Assembly (NCBI RefSeq): GCF_963259705.1
Contig: NC_081842.1
Coordinates: 90,510,433-90,574,432 of the forward strand
Length of the DNA: 64,000 nucleotides
DNA from: Myotis daubentonii
Lineage: Eukaryota; Chordata; Mammalia; Chiroptera; Vespertilionidae
Direction: 5' to 3'
In this document: positions 21,476-35,255 of the stretch, in pieces
Layout of the letters: every line of letters starts with the position of its first letter
How positions within the stretch are numbered: the first letter of the stretch is position 1
Translations under genes and position numbers: made by a program
The notes under the pieces: model-generated
Databases searched by the model: none
Told to the model about the DNA's origin: nothing
The model's input: the letters and a program-made list of their open reading frames with translations, nothing else

Positions 21476-24400
21476 ACATTCATTTTTTAAAAATATTTTA
21501 GGGTTTCTTAATTCTGTTTTTTTTTTTCTGCATATGGATGTTCACTCAAATATTTCAACCCTGTCATGAATAGCAAAAGTTAAATAAACTAAATATTCAA
21601 CACTCAATTAATCAGCATCAACTAAAACTCAACAACATAAGATTAATTGGAATTAGTTGAAACCCTCAGAAATAATAAGAATATTATATGATACTCATCT
21701 TCTATGAAAACTTTCTAAATGCTCTGGGTTTGTTGCTGTCAGAGTCCCTACCTGACAATTTTGAAGAGAAGAACTTTGCATACTTATTGTTGAGAACCTA
21801 ACACAATTTTGAAGGTCAATAAACATTTACCAAGTGAATTTGGTCATAGCATTACAAACATACCCACATTTTATGGGACCTAGAAAAGGCTACATTTTTG
21901 ACCGGATATAATAATTAATATATAACTGAAATATTTCATTACTTCTGTTCAAAAAATCCTTCTGTCTTCAATATAGACTGGCCATCATTTTTTTCAGAGG
22001 GATAAAATTTCAAGACAACTTATTCCGTCAAGAAATTTCCTTGCTAACAAAATATACCTTTGCTCACACATCCTGCTACTTTGAAAGCAGTGTGAGCCTG
22101 ATCTGAGATCCATGTTCTCCATTCTTCTTATGCACTATCTTCCTTTTAAGGGTGAAAGGCCAGGAGGGCTCACTAAACAGATCCTATTGTCATCAGTGGT
22201 GAATGATCATAGCAAATTTATGAGTTGTTTATTATTTTCCCCATTAATGGATAAAACAACTTTGAGATAGAATTTCTTTGTCTCTCCATAGTTGTTTGAT
22301 AAACATGTGTATACATGTTCTAAGTGTTATGTGTGACATATATTATGTTGCTAAGATAATATTTTATTTACTTTGTATAAATCAGATTCTTCTACAACAC
22401 TCCCATATTGAGATCATTTATTTTAGCTTCCTGATTGTAACTTTTCTCAAATCAAATATTAGTAAAAGACTGTGCTCTCTTCCTAAGTTCAAATGCCCTT
22501 CTCTCTGGTTTTCATTCCTAGAATTGAGTGGCAATATTTGGCATCATTAACAATTGTTTAAAAATGCCTGATTTCATGTATTCACTTTTGGCCTTTTATT
22601 TAAACACTGATTGTAAAATTGGAGTTGCCTATTTTTTAAATATGAAATTGGGTACACTATTACTAGTCACTTGCCTCATTTTTGATGTATCTAGAATCCT
22701 GGATGTTTTTTAGAAAACATTACACTGTTAATACAAATAATTCTCAATCAAATATATATATATAGGTTATAAAATATATGTCATTTTTTCTTTTAATACA
22801 TACCCATTTTTATTTTTCCAATAAGAATATTAAATTTATATGCAGAAAAATTATACATGTACACACTAATAAAAATAACCAAACCCTAGTTCAACATTAA
22901 CTTACTAATTCTGTTTAAAAAGCAAGATAATCTGCAGCCATATTATTAAGTGATTTGGCTCACTATGACTTGTCAATTTTAGAAGTTATTAACATATTCT
23001 TTACATATTAACATCCTATGATTAAAGAATGTTTGACTATAGATACTAAGATACAAATAAATAAAATAGAGAAGTTAATGATATGTAACATAATTTATAA
23101 ATATTAAAATTCATAAATGACATCTATTTAATAGGTCAATAAATTCACTTCTCATTTTCTCTATAATACAAAACCTGAGCTCACATTTTTATTGTTGTTT
23201 CCTTGGAGTATGTGTTAATAAAATACATTACATTTTCCTAAAATAAAAAATAAAGTGGTTCCAAAGAAGTTCAGCACTTAAAATTTGCAAGAGAAATTAA
23301 CTGAATTATATATTTTTTAGATGTTAAGGCATAAAGGATAAAAAAGTTAGTAATTGATGATGAAATATGTAGTGGGTAAAAAAAGGTATTTTGGGAAGTG
23401 GAAAAAGTCAAAATTATTAAATTTAATTGTATAGATCTGATTAGAGACATTAGTAAATATAAAAAAATTATTTATATATCATTTAAATCCAAACAAAAAG
23501 AAATGTATATAAAGTTCTTAAAAGTCAGAATTAAAAACATATTCTAATTTATAAGAAATTGTTTAAATGCTATATTAGAGTTTTTTAAGTTGTTAAAACT
23601 TTTTATCATAATATATAGAATTGTGTGGCATCAATTTCTCTGAAATTGTGATTATGTGTTTTAAATAATTTTCTAGTAAATTAAATGTTTGAGAACTAAT
23701 TTTTAACTATACGATAAAATGGATAAAACTTGCTAAACTGACTTTATGGTTTAAAAAGAATATTAAAATAAATTCACAGAAGTCCATATTTCATTACTGG
23801 AAAAATATGATATCTGTAAATGCATGTATAATACATATATATATATAAATTACTATAGGTATTTCTTTAAAGGAAAAATGTGAGCATTTTATCAATTGGA
23901 AACTGAGAAAAGTAAAGGTTTTAAGTCATAAAAATATTTGCTTATAGTTTTACCAGTACATCATGAGTACAAATTATAATAAATTATACTTTTCATTTTA
24001 CTTATAACATATATAAAGTGGGGTTCACATATAAAAGGAAAATTCAGGAGTAATTCAATAATATCAGACAGAACCCCAAATCTAGTCAGTAGCACAATTG
24101 CATAGTAGTGCATACAAAGTCTATGTAGGCTAAAATTTTCATGTGAGTGAATATTGGATTATAAATAAATGTACTATAAATAATATGAGTTCCTTCTATG
24201 AGAAACTAATCACTTGAAGAAGCACAATTTCAGCTCACACAACAAAGTTGTTGGATCAGAAAACTAAAATCTGTGTCCAGGAACCATGGCTAAACTTTAT
24301 GATAAATGTATCAGTTTATTCTCTTTCCTGCTCAACACCCATGATTCTGATTTGAACCCCAAACTGCATCCACCGTTGTTTGTGAGGCATCACAATGTTA

Positions 24401-24820
24401 AAGTTTTCTGAAACGACAGGGAAAGAGTTCCTTAGTGTATATATGCCTGGCTTTCTTTATTTCCCATAGTGCTAGATTTACCCGAACAAAGAAGCCAGAG
24501 CCCAGTACCCAGGAAGACATCTTACCTTGTTTCAAGTGCTTCCCCCAAATTCTAGACTAACTCCATTTATTCTCATCGCTGCCATGCTCTCATAGCCACA
24601 TCCTATTTTACGGCAATAGTTTTCTCTGTCCTTCCAGTCCAGCTTAAATATGATCTCATTTATAAAGCACCCCCAATTCTACAAAGAGTTAATTTCTTCA
24701 TTCACTGTACTTTTAAGCACTTTGCACACAATCTCACACATAGTTATTACATAGTATACCACCAGGGTATTTATGTACATCTCTTTCTAGCAAACTGTAA
24801 TCTCTGTCTTTATAAATCAA
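21476..24820. other. CADM2 intron, very AT-rich
   Basis: Over 3 kb with no repeat recognised, very AT-rich especially at 22700-24250. A scaffold-attachment role is possible but untested. Confidence 0.5.
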
Positions 24821-25207
24821 CTAGAGGCCCGGCACACAAAATCCTGTGCGAGTAAGGTCCCTAGGCCTAGCCTGTGATCAGGGCCATGTCGGACGTCTTG
24901 CAAAGCCAAGTGATGCTCCCTGCCCTGCAAGCTCCACTCCATCCCCTGCCCTGCGACGCTTGCTGCTGCCTCCCCGCCATGCCCCGCGCAGCTTGCTGCG
25001 GCTGCCCTGCAACACCCGCAACGCTCCCCACCCCACGATGCTCTGTGTCACTCGCTGCCACCAGTGCTGGACACTCTCCATGCTGCGATGGGATCCTGCT
25101 AGCCCGAGAGCTGGTCAATGCATCTCATGGCGACTGGTAGAGCAGTCGTTATGGTCGTGACACCGTTATGGTCACTGGCCTTTGATATATATATATAAAT
25201 ATATAGA
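24821..25207 (-). mobile_element. HeliBat-type Helitron
   Basis: The 3' terminus is at the left (CTAGAGGCCCGGCACACAAA) and the AT-rich 5' end at the right (ends TATATAGA). The GC-rich centre is typical non-autonomous filler. The 5' end is more decayed than in other copies. Confidence 0.85.
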
Positions 25208-25237
25208 TATGTCTTTATTTTTAAAAATATCACTTTG

Positions 25238-25770
25238 CACAAACGTCCACCAGTAGATGAATGGATAAAACAGCTGTGGTACATTTGCAAAAAGAAATAT
25301 TACTTAGACATAAAATATAAGGAAATTTTACCTTTTGTAATCGCATGGGAGGATCTGAAGAACACTGTGCTAAGTGAAATAAGCCAGTCATATTATTTCA
25401 CTCATATTTGCAATGGAATGAAAAAATAAGAAAAATACAGAAAGACTCATAGATAGAGGGTAGCTGTCAGCTGCTGGGGTGGGTGTGGGGACTTTGGGTG
25501 GGTGGTGAGTGAAGGGATTGAGCAAAAAAGAAAAAAAGAGAGAGAAAGAATTCATGGAAATGGACAACAGTGTGGTGATTGTTGGGGGAGGGATGGGGGT
25601 AGACAAGGGTATTAGGGTATGAATAGTGATGGATGGAGATTTGACTTCAGGTGGTGCACACACAAAACAGTGTATAGATGATGTGTGTAGAATTACATAC
25701 TTGAAACCTGTATAATTCTGTTAACCAGCCTCATCTCAATAAATCTAATAAAAAAGAAAAAATAATTAAA
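25238..25770 (+). mobile_element. L1 3' end
   Basis: The end of ORF2 (CACCAGTAGATGAATGGATA) and an L1 3' UTR follow in order, with CTTGAAACCTGTATAATTCT and a tail of AATAAATCTAATAAAAAAG. Confidence 0.88.
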
Positions 25771-26228
25771 ATATCACTTTGCTTTGGGACAAATTATTCT
25801 TATCCAAATCCTCAGTATCACCCAATTCCTGTCTTAAACCAGCCTCTCTTTCTTTATGTATCTAATACAAAACACAACTCTCAACTTTTAGCCTGATTTC
25901 AACCTGCTCTGTGAAGATATCCTTGGCCAGCTAAATTCAAACTGATTTCCCTTCTCTCTGAATAGGCATCATGCTTTTGATTTACCTACTGCTTTCCTCA
26001 CATTGTTACTACTCTCCTGACCCCCCATGACAATGATGTTTACATTCATAATATCTTACTATCTATGGGCAACCATACCCAGAGCTATGTGCCTCTTGCT
26101 AGCTGCACATCTCTGTCTCCCTCCCTCAGCTAAAAAATATTACGAAATACATATGGGATGATATGGTAACATTTTAAAATTTTCTCTAATTTACATAATC
26201 AATTAATACCCTCTATTATAATAACTCA
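25771..26228. other. CADM2 intron, no feature seen
   Basis: Unique intronic sequence with nothing recognised. Confidence 0.5.
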
Positions 26229-26399
26229 TCTATAATAATAAAAGTATAATATGCTAATTAGACTGGATGTCCTTCTGGGAGGAAGCTAGGGATGCAGCTT
26301 CAGGATGGAGGCAGCCGCCCATGGCTTCAAAGGGGGGATCCAGGCAGCCACGGCTGTGCAGGCCTACTCTTGCATGAATCTCGTGCATTGGGCCTCTAG
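26229..26399 (+). mobile_element. Short HeliBat-type Helitron
   Basis: It starts TCTATAATAATAAAAGTATA and ATATGCTAATTAGACTGG, and ends TTGCATGAATCTCGTGCATT then GGGCCTCTAG. It is 171 bp, close kin of 13525-13679. Confidence 0.94.
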
Positions 26400-26642
26400 T
26401 TAATAATAAAGTTCACCATACAAAGAATATACAACAAGGTCTTCATGAAATCAGTGGTTGAAAACTGGAAGGCTGTAATATTCCTGAATTACCTATATTC
26501 ATGAACCAACAAGATGATAAGATATCAGAGATCAGAGACGTCTGTGCTTTCTAGGGTAACTCGCTCAATGTTTTGAATTTTAGTGGACGTTGTAAATATG
26601 CTCTTTCTGGTGGTAGTGACAATGATTTCAGAAGAATGGGAA
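26400..26642. other. CADM2 intron spacer
   Basis: Unique spacer between two Helitrons. Confidence 0.5.
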
Positions 26643-27063
26643 TCCTATATAAGAAAGAGGGAATATGCAAATTGACCATCACACTGTCACAAAGATGGCG
26701 GCGCCCAGTTTCCTCAGTCCCACCAGAGTTCCCCATTCCTTTCAGCCCTGTCGGGGTGTGGCAGATGCGTGGTGCAGCTGAACCCACCCTCAGCCCCCAG
26801 CTGCCCAGGATTGGCCTGAAGCACAGGCAAGCCTCAGATGATGGCTGCCCAGCTGCCCAAATCTGCCTGAGGCTCAGGTAACCAGGGCCAGCTGAGGCTT
26901 GCACTGCCGGCAGTGGCAGCAGCAGAGGTGTGATGGGGGCGTCTCCTTCTCGTAATCACTGGGTCTCCTCCTGCCCCTGAGGGCTCCCAGACTGTGAGAG
27001 GGGGAAGACTGGGCTGAGGGATCCCTGCTCCAGTGCATGAATTTTCATGCACTGAGCCTCTAG
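26643..27063 (+). mobile_element. HeliBat-type Helitron with YY1-like site
   Basis: It starts TCCTATATAAGAAAGAGGGA and ATATGCAAATTGACC, carries AAGATGGCGGC at 26692-26702, and ends AGTGCATGAATTTTCATGCA then CTGAGCCTCTAG. The 3' region matches 20101-21064 and 47554-48281. Confidence 0.93.
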
Positions 27064-30000
27064 CAGCATCATATTTAATAACATGAATCAGTAATTGAGC
27101 CTAAGCAGGTTTAATGATCAATTACTGCTTCTTCTTCTTCCTTCTATTATATATGAGGTAGTATTTAGAAATTCCTGCCAAGTGTTTCTAAGTTTAAGTA
27201 ATTACTAAAAATTTAAAATGCAGCATACTAAAAAAAACCTTATATTCTGAAATCAGTTTTTCAATGATTTTAAGTGTTAGAGTTCTAAATCATCACATTT
27301 AAAACAATACAAAAGTGCCCTTTTTTCACATCCTAATGAAGGAATTAAAAAAATATGCAACCACATTTTGTTATTCGGGTTTATTAGAGCACAGAAGATC
27401 CTTTATAACCTTGTCAAAGTGAAATCAGTTCCAACAAGTGCTGTATACAATAAATTGGAGAGTGGTACAGCACCTTTTTTCTAATAACGAGCTTTTCAGG
27501 TTAAAGGTATGTTCTGTTCTCTACAAATTCAGTGTACAATAATTTCTAACTTGTCAAGCTGTTTTGTTTTGTGGCAGTTTCTCTTTTTAAAAATGGCATT
27601 CCGGCCCTTTCAGAATGGATTTTTTTGAAGCAAAATTAAGCCTAAAGTGTCTTAGAAGCTTGTTTTTCTCCAAGGACTAGTGTTCAATAGAAAAAAAAAA
27701 AAGCCATTTAGTCTGGACTTCAGATGTCTGCTTCCTTTCTGCTTTACGTCAGTAGCTCCCTAGGATGGTCCCTGGGTAATCAGGAGTGGATTCAAACCAA
27801 GGATTTAGTGGAGATACAGGGACATCAGAATTCAATGCATGTTAGAAGTATTAAGGTAAGAAGTATTTTTTTTTTAATAGAAGCTATTCCCATTTCCTAA
27901 CCTTGAAAATAATATGACATCATCAACCTTTTTACTGGTAATTGAATTGCCACTGGAAGCAATTGTAACAGAAAAATTTTACTGTATCTGCTTTTGTTTT
28001 ATGTTCAGCTACATGGCTTATAGCGTAAGTATGGTGGAGAACACCAAGGCTCTTACTTAAATGACAGCCATCAGGTTGACGAGGCCTCAACTTGCCTCCT
28101 CTTTGAGCATCACAAGGCAACCTCATCTTCTTCATAGAATGGAACCCTTTTAAAAATTACATTTGAATAATTCATCCCTCTGATAGTTTCCACTGGCTTC
28201 ACAAACTAAATGGAATCCTTATACAATAATAAAAAAGAGCTATTTTTGAAAAATGAAAAGTACTGCAATTTTAAACTGTAGGCGGTAACCAAGAGTCCTA
28301 TGTAATTACAAGAAGAGTTTATGAATAAAATCAGTCTGTTATTTGAAAAAAGTGTATGCATTATTTTCTTTTAAAATACTCCTTTACATTCCAAACTGAC
28401 AAAGGCAAAATTAAATGTAAAGAAGGAAAGAAAAAAAAGTCTTTGAAATGGGTGATTCTATATTATTTAGATCCAGCTACTTCAATATCGTGAGCACTCT
28501 TCTAAAAGTACTTTTCCAAAAAATAAATCAGATAATTTGATAAAATACTTTCAGTTCTGTAAAGATGCCAGTTTCCTAGGGAAGAATAGGACTATCGGTC
28601 ATTAAAAGAAAAATACATTAAATGTGAATACACACAAGAGGAAGTGTAATGTATTAAAAAACACTGATTGAGAAATCCATATACTTGAATTTGTCATCTA
28701 GGTTATGTGATAATATAGCAGAGAGACATTTTGCATATAATTGAACCTCTACCCAAAGTGAAGCGTTTAGACCTAGACATTTATATAAGTACTTCGGACC
28801 AGATTGATACTCTAAATGAAAAACACCTTAACTCAAGAAACTTGTAAGTGCAGATATTTTTGTGTATGACTTTAGAGGAAACAAAGAGCCCCTAAAGGTG
28901 CAGGTTTACATCTAAAAAATGCAATGACTTAAGCTCATATAATGATACTGTAGTAGGCTACCAAAAAGATATAGGTTAAAAAATTAAACTGGAACTTATT
29001 ATAAAGCACAAATTTTAGTGAATTCTAATAATTTTCACATGCATATTTCTTTATTATTATTATTTTAAATTATTTATTCTTGAAAGTATTACATATGTCC
29101 CCCTTTCCCCCACTGTCTTGCCCCCCATTGTCTGTGTCCATTGGTTATGCTTATATGCATACAAGTTCTTTGGTTAATCTCTTACACATTTCTTATGTGA
29201 CAATTTGTAAAGGTAGTAAAATACAGCCAGATATAATATTTAATATTATAATATAAAACTTTTAAAATAAAATTTAAAAGAGAATGTGGGAGTGTTTCAA
29301 AGATTATTATTATAAACTTGCTATCCTATAACTTTACAAAGCACAATGGTACTTTTTGTGCCAGCATGTTAATAAGTACATCCACTTTTTTGAACCACAG
29401 AAGATAATCCCTAGTAAACACTAAGAATAATATTAAACAGAATTGTGAAGAAATACTTGTTGAGCTCCACTTTTAATATCTTTTCTTATCACCTGTATTT
29501 TAATGTTCAGAGTTCTCATGCAAAACTATTTTTTTTAAACCTTAGAAATGATCATTTTAAAAAATTGACGCCTTCATAAGATTTAGTGATACAAATTAAT
29601 AACCTTCCTCAAATAATTTACATTTAAATTATGCTCTTGATAAAGAAGTGAACATTTTACCAAAACAATTTAGTTCTGATTGTGGAATTTCATATTTTCC
29701 TGAAATATTATAAATACTGAGGGGACCTTAAAAACACCTCTGAAATTGCATCATGGTGAAACAGCAGTAAAAACACTTCAGTGTTTTATCTTTACTCAGA
29801 AGTCCAGGCGTAATTGAGAATGTTTATTTATTTATTATAGAATCCACAGTGTCTGATATAACACTTTGAATATATTAGAAAATCAAGAAAGATTTCCTGA
29901 AATAGTGAAGCATTAGATAGTACAGCATTCTGATGTGGATTTTCAGGCTGTGTCTCAGAGATGTTCTATATATAAGAGATAATAGTTCTCTTTATAAGAG

Positions 30001-30615
30001 ATGAGATAGATTTCCAAAAAATAAATTTTCAGTTAGTAACAATCATAGAATTTTTCAAAAAATAAACAGACATATGAAATCAAAGATTTCCATGACCTAT
30101 TTTAATTTTTCTATGCACAGTATTCATATTGTACACTGCTTAACTCTATAAAGCACAATATACATATGGATTGCCAAGTAAATTCATTTCACTTCTTTTC
30201 CTAATATAAGATGAAAGTTAAAGGTCTTGATTTTGGTGATCAATGAATGAATATCAATTATCCTGATTTTACTCAGAAGTTTTAAGTATATTTGTGTATA
30301 TATACATATGTAATTGGATATGGGTATGTACATATGCATAAATGTATGTAAACATGCATACATATATAATTTTTTTCTTCTGTTGAAAAGAGAGAGACTG
30401 AGAGACAAAGAAATTTAATTGTTAAGCAAATATTGATGGTTTGCCTGCTATTTAGCAGGCATGTATCTCTAAGAGCTAGAGATACAGAGATAAACAAGAT
30501 GTATAATATATCTGCTTTCAAGGAAATAATAATCTACTGGGTGAACATAGAATATATTAATTCATACAGATACATATGTGTGCATGTAATCTCTACACAC
30601 AAATGCATGAATATA
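27064..30615. other. CADM2 intron; possible conserved non-coding stretch at its start
   Basis: Apart from an L1 tail (29050) I see no repeat. The stretch at about 27350-28750 is free of recent insertions and of mixed composition. I see no exon. Confidence 0.45.
29050..29195 (-). mobile_element. L1 3' end fragment, antisense
   Basis: It matches the elements at 438 and 54855: TATTACATATGTCCCCC, TCTGTGTCCATTGGTTATGC and TTATATGCATACAAGTTCTT. Confidence 0.8.
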
Positions 30616-31171
30616 CTAGTGGCCTGGTGCATGAAATTCATTGGCAGGGGGGCGGGGGTGGTTCCCTCAGCCCAACCTATAGGGATCGGGCCTAAACCAG
30701 CAGTTGGACATCCCTCTCACAATCTGAGACCGGTGGCTCCTAACCACTCACCGGCCTGAGCATCCCTAACTGCCTCTGCCTGCCTGCCTGATCGTCCCTA
30801 ACTGCCCTCCCCTGCCGGCCTGATCTTGCCCTCAACTGCTCTCCCCTGATGGCTTGGTTGCCCCAACTACCCTCCCCTGCCAGCCTTATCTCACTCCCAA
30901 CTGCCCTCCCCTGCCAGCCTGATTGCCTCTAACCCCCTATGGGCCTGATCTTGCACCCAACTGCTCTACCCTGCCAGACTGATCACCCCTAACTGCTCTC
31001 CCCTGCTGGCCTTATCTTGCCACCAGTGGCCCTCCCCTGCTGGCCTGATTGCCCCTAACTGCCTCTGCCTTGGCCCCCACCTCCATGGCTTTGTCCAGAA
31101 GGAAGTCGGACTTCCAGAAGATGGCTGGTTGACCTGGTATAATTAGCATATTACCTTTTTAGTAGTATAGA
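30616..31171 (-). mobile_element. Helitron, 3' module of a compound element
   Basis: The 3' terminus is at the left (CTAGTGGCCTGGTGCATGAA) and the 5' start at the right (minus strand TCTATACTACTAAAAAGGTA and ATATGCTAATTATACC). The middle is a degenerate tandem of about 30 bp units rich in CCCTAACTGCC and CCCTGCTGGCCTGAT. Confidence 0.92.
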
Positions 31172-31830
31172 TAGATTATATAGGATAGGATTGCTCAAAT
31201 AGGGGAGAAAAGCCTTTTTCAACAGGAGGAAATGCTCTTGACAGACAAAAACACATAATAACTATATCTGGACTGATAGCCAGCCATATGCACTATACTG
31301 CCAAACTGGTCATTAAAAAATTGAACCACTTTCTTATACCTTACACCAAACAGCTATTGCCCTTAAAACCCCTCCTCAGCCCCCAGGTTCTGCCTTCCCA
31401 GTTCACCCAGATTAGGTTTTGATTGTTCAGTTTCTATGCCAGTCAGCATCAAAAGCTCCGCCTCCTAGGCAGCCATTGGCTCCTCGCAGTTCACCCAGAT
31501 TTGGTTCTGATTGGTTGGTTTTTATGCCAGTCAGTGTCTCCAAGCCTATCACCGGGCCTGATCAGAGAGGAGGGCCTGATCAGCAGCCCATGCAGAGGCC
31601 TGGAGAGAAACAGAGGCAGGCTGCTGGCCAGGCCCAGAGAGAAAGAGGCAAGTGCTGATCAATAGCTACCATGGAGGCTACAGATCAGACCTTGCCTCTA
31701 TCTGTGGGTCTCTCTCTATCCAGGCCTGATCTGCAACCCCCTCAGCAGTCAGTGCTGGGTCACTGCACCCATGGCAGCGGCAGTCACTGCTGGGGTGCCA
31801 CGGCAACCAGGGAAACAGAAGTGATTGCAT
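31172..31830 (-). mobile_element. Helitron-associated 5' module with CCAAT-type repeats
   Basis: This is the same block as 60027-60557 plus 62836-63177, here on the minus strand and joined to the Helitron at 30616 through the same junction. It carries two copies of the CACCCAGATT(A/T)GGTT(T/C)TGAT unit (GATTG is the complement of CCAAT). Its outer 5' end is not recognisable, so it is probably truncated near 31825. Confidence 0.82.
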
Positions 31831-34474
31831 GGAGAATGATGAAATGTCACAGATGTAGGTTGGTATCATGTTATGTTGGATTTGGTACACTAGGGTAAGG
31901 ACTTGGATTTTATACTAAGTATGATGAAATGCCTTTGGAGACAATTTAATTGGGGAAAGACAAAGGGATATGCATTTAAAATGTGAATATACTGTATCTA
32001 TGGGGGAAATAGATTGGAGAGAGAGAAGCATGGAAGCAGGGAGCCCACTAAAAAATTTTTCTATAGTCTAGGCTGGAGATGATGGTGGACAGTGGACATA
32101 ATTGGGGCATGGTTTGGCAATAGTGTCAAAAGACTGTGCTGATGAATTGGAGAGAAGGGTAGAGAGGAATCAAAGATAAATCTTAGATTCTGGATATATA
32201 TTATTACAGTGTTTGTGAAAGCTACATTGTAAGAAGCTACAAAGCAATGTTTCTGTAAAATTTGTATCTTCTAGTTAGGTATGCCTTTGCTTCTGAAGAC
32301 AAATACCCACAATTTCCCCCATGATCCATTGCACATTGCTTTAATTCTCTAATGAATGGATGCATATATATGTCCATAGAAGAGCTCCATACATTTTTGT
32401 AGAGTTACAATATAGCCTCAATTGCACATTAAATAGAGAAAGAAACGTTACTTAAAATGTTGAAGTTGTTAAGTAGTAGGATCTTTCCTGCCTTCATACA
32501 GGAATGTGAGTTTTTCTCCTGGATATTTGAGCCAGTGGTCCATCTGACTGTCACAGACACATTTTCCACAGAGTGCTACCAGTGAACAGAATTCTCACCC
32601 TGAAAGGTGAAAACCTAATCTATCTACTTCATGCTCATCTTAAAACAAAGATGTGGAATTAAGCCTAATCTCTGCTGAGTATGCTTATACATATATACCT
32701 TTTAAAACGTTTTCTAATGAAAACAGTGCCCTTGGCTCCACTCTTCGATCCCATTCTACTTTTCTCTGCAGAGCAACAGCACGTTCCTGCAGTCAGAGGT
32801 GCCCCTTCCCACTGGCATCACAGCTATCCCTGTTTGTTCATGTCCAGGAATGATGTGTTTTATCTCAGACATTAAAAAGGTACTGTTTTCAGACTCATCC
32901 AACTAGTGTCGTGTCTGGAAACTCTCAACTGGAGATGAGAGCAGTAATCATTGGGCTCTTCCACTAGTGGCTGTTTATTATTCCATATGGATGTCTTTTA
33001 TGTCCTTTTCTTCCTGCACTGTATACTTCCATTTATGTCTCTAAAGAAAGCTTCTCCAAAGGGAAAAATGCTCATTATGAGTGCACAGAATTAATTTACC
33101 AACTGGTAAGTCTATTTCCACGTGAGGGAACAGATTCTAGCTGAATTCCTTTTAATGTTCACTAGGCCATACATCTGTCCGTAATCCAGGCTTCTCTGTC
33201 CTGCTCCCAACTTTCGGATCTGAGTGCAAAGATTCAGTCTCACTTCCATTGTGATCTGTAGCCCCTTTCCCACCAGTACCACTAAGCAAACAGATTCGCA
33301 TAGCTTTTCAATGTGTCTAAATGTTTCATCCCTGGATAACTGTAATAATACATGGGCATGCGACTGCTAACTTTTTAGTCTAGCTACATATTTACTGTGA
33401 TGTACAGAGTACAGTTTTTCATTTTAATGCCGTGGAAGTCCTCATTAGCTTTTAAATCACTGATAGTCATAATATGAATATGTGAATTAAATACTATAAG
33501 ACTAAGAAAGTATGCATTATAATCATATCTGCTTAACTCTAGTTTAAAATATATTTAAAAAGGAATTTAGGATATTGCTTTATGATATTTCTAATCTGTT
33601 TCACAATCATTACTGCATTCACCTACACATGTAATGGTTATTTTGCTAGATTTAGGATCAGGTACTAATAACCCTAAAGCAATTCGATTTATGTTTTTTA
33701 CACTAAGTTGTTTTTTGCTGTTTTTCTTTCCTTTTTTTTTTTTAAGATACTAGGTGGCTTAGAAATGTTTGTTCAGCTGAAAGAAAGGCTACCCTTTATT
33801 ACTCAGTTTGGCTTTCTCCTATGGTAAACACATCAACTGAAATGGGGAATCTGCATCCAGAATTGAAAGTGACCTTGCATTTACTTTTAGTCTCTGGAAA
33901 AGATAGATGTGTAAATGAGCAACAAAACTTGGAAGCTTGGCTTGATGACAGAGTCTGTAATATCTCGGTGTGCAACTTTCTGAGTATTTTTGACATTTAT
34001 TATTAACAATAAAAGCAGAGTGAAATGAAAGTAGCATTTGTACCAATCCTTTAAAAATAGAAAGGAATATTTAATGGCTTGATACCTTTCACTAGACTAA
34101 AGCACATACATATTTCTAGAAGTAATAGTGTTTTATACTTTTAAAATTAAAAATCTAAAACATTCCTTTTGTAATGCTTCCTACTCTAACAATAAAATGT
34201 GAGGAACCTTAGTCAATATGTGTGTTATTTTGAGGTAAAATATCCAGGAAACAAACAAACAAAAAAGCAATATTGCATCTTTCATCAGCATTCATTTCAA
34301 TTGATACATGAACAAATAACCAAAGCAATCATAACATCAGCGATATTTTAGGGATATCAAGTCAGCAACTGTCAGTAAACTTATTGGCATTACAGAAATA
34401 TAAACAAGCTTTTTACTGTGTTTCACTTTCTACTATGATAATACTATGTATGGAGAATTTTAATTATTTATATA
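31831..34474. other. CADM2 intron, no feature seen
   Basis: Unique intronic sequence. Several short open frames here show no family resemblance. Confidence 0.5.
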
Positions 34475-34821
34475 CTAGAGTCCTGGTGCACAAAATTCAT
34501 GCACGGGGGTTGGGGTCCCCTCAGCCCAGCCTGCATCCTCTCGCAATCCGGGATATCCCTCTCACAATCCAGGATCACTGGCCTCCCTGCCTGCTTGATC
34601 ACCCCTAACCACTCTGCCTGCCTTCCTGATCGCCCCTAGCCACTCATCTGCCTGCCTGATCACCCCTAACCACTCGCTTACCTGCCTGAGTGCCCCTAAC
34701 TGCCTCTGACTCAGTCCCACCCCCCCCCCACGGTTTTGTCTGGAAGGATGTCCATGATGACGCCCGGAAGGTCATTCAGCTGTCTGGTCTAATTAGCATA
34801 TCATGCTTTTATTATTATAGA
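34475..34821 (-). mobile_element. HeliBat-type Helitron
   Basis: It runs from the 3' terminus CTAGAGTCCTGGTGCACAAA at the left to the 5' end at the right (minus strand TCTATAATAATAAAAGCATG and ATATGCTAATTAGACC). The middle has the CCTGCCTGATCACCCCTAAC tandem found at 30616 and 45306. Confidence 0.94.
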
Positions 34822-34914
34822 TGTTCATAAAAATAAAATTGCTAGAAAAGCGAAATAACAAATAAAGTAAAAATCTGGAAATAAGCATGGTGGCTAATTT
34901 CATTCAAAATAGTA

Positions 34915-35255
34915 TCATGCTACGTGAAATAAATCAGTGAGAGAAAGACAAGTATCACATGATCTCACTCATATGTGGAATCTAAGTAAGAAAATAAGCT
35001 GATGAACGGCATGGATCCAGAGACATGGAAGCATGGAACAGAGTGCGGAATTTCCGAGGGAAGGCAGTGGAGGGTCGGTGGGTGGGAGATAATCAACCAA
35101 AGACCTTGTATGCACATATGCATAACCCATCGACACAGACAATAGGGTGCTGAAGGCTTGGGTTGCGGGGTGGGGACGGGATGGAGAGGGTCAACAGGGG
35201 GAAAAGGGGACTATATGTAATATTTTCAACAATAAAGAATTATTAAATAAATAAA
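34915..35255 (+). mobile_element. L1 3' UTR fragment
   Basis: GTATCACATGATCTCACTCA, TATGTGGAATCTAAG and a terminal CAACAATAAAGAATTATTAA mark an L1 3' end, 5'-truncated. Confidence 0.88.
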
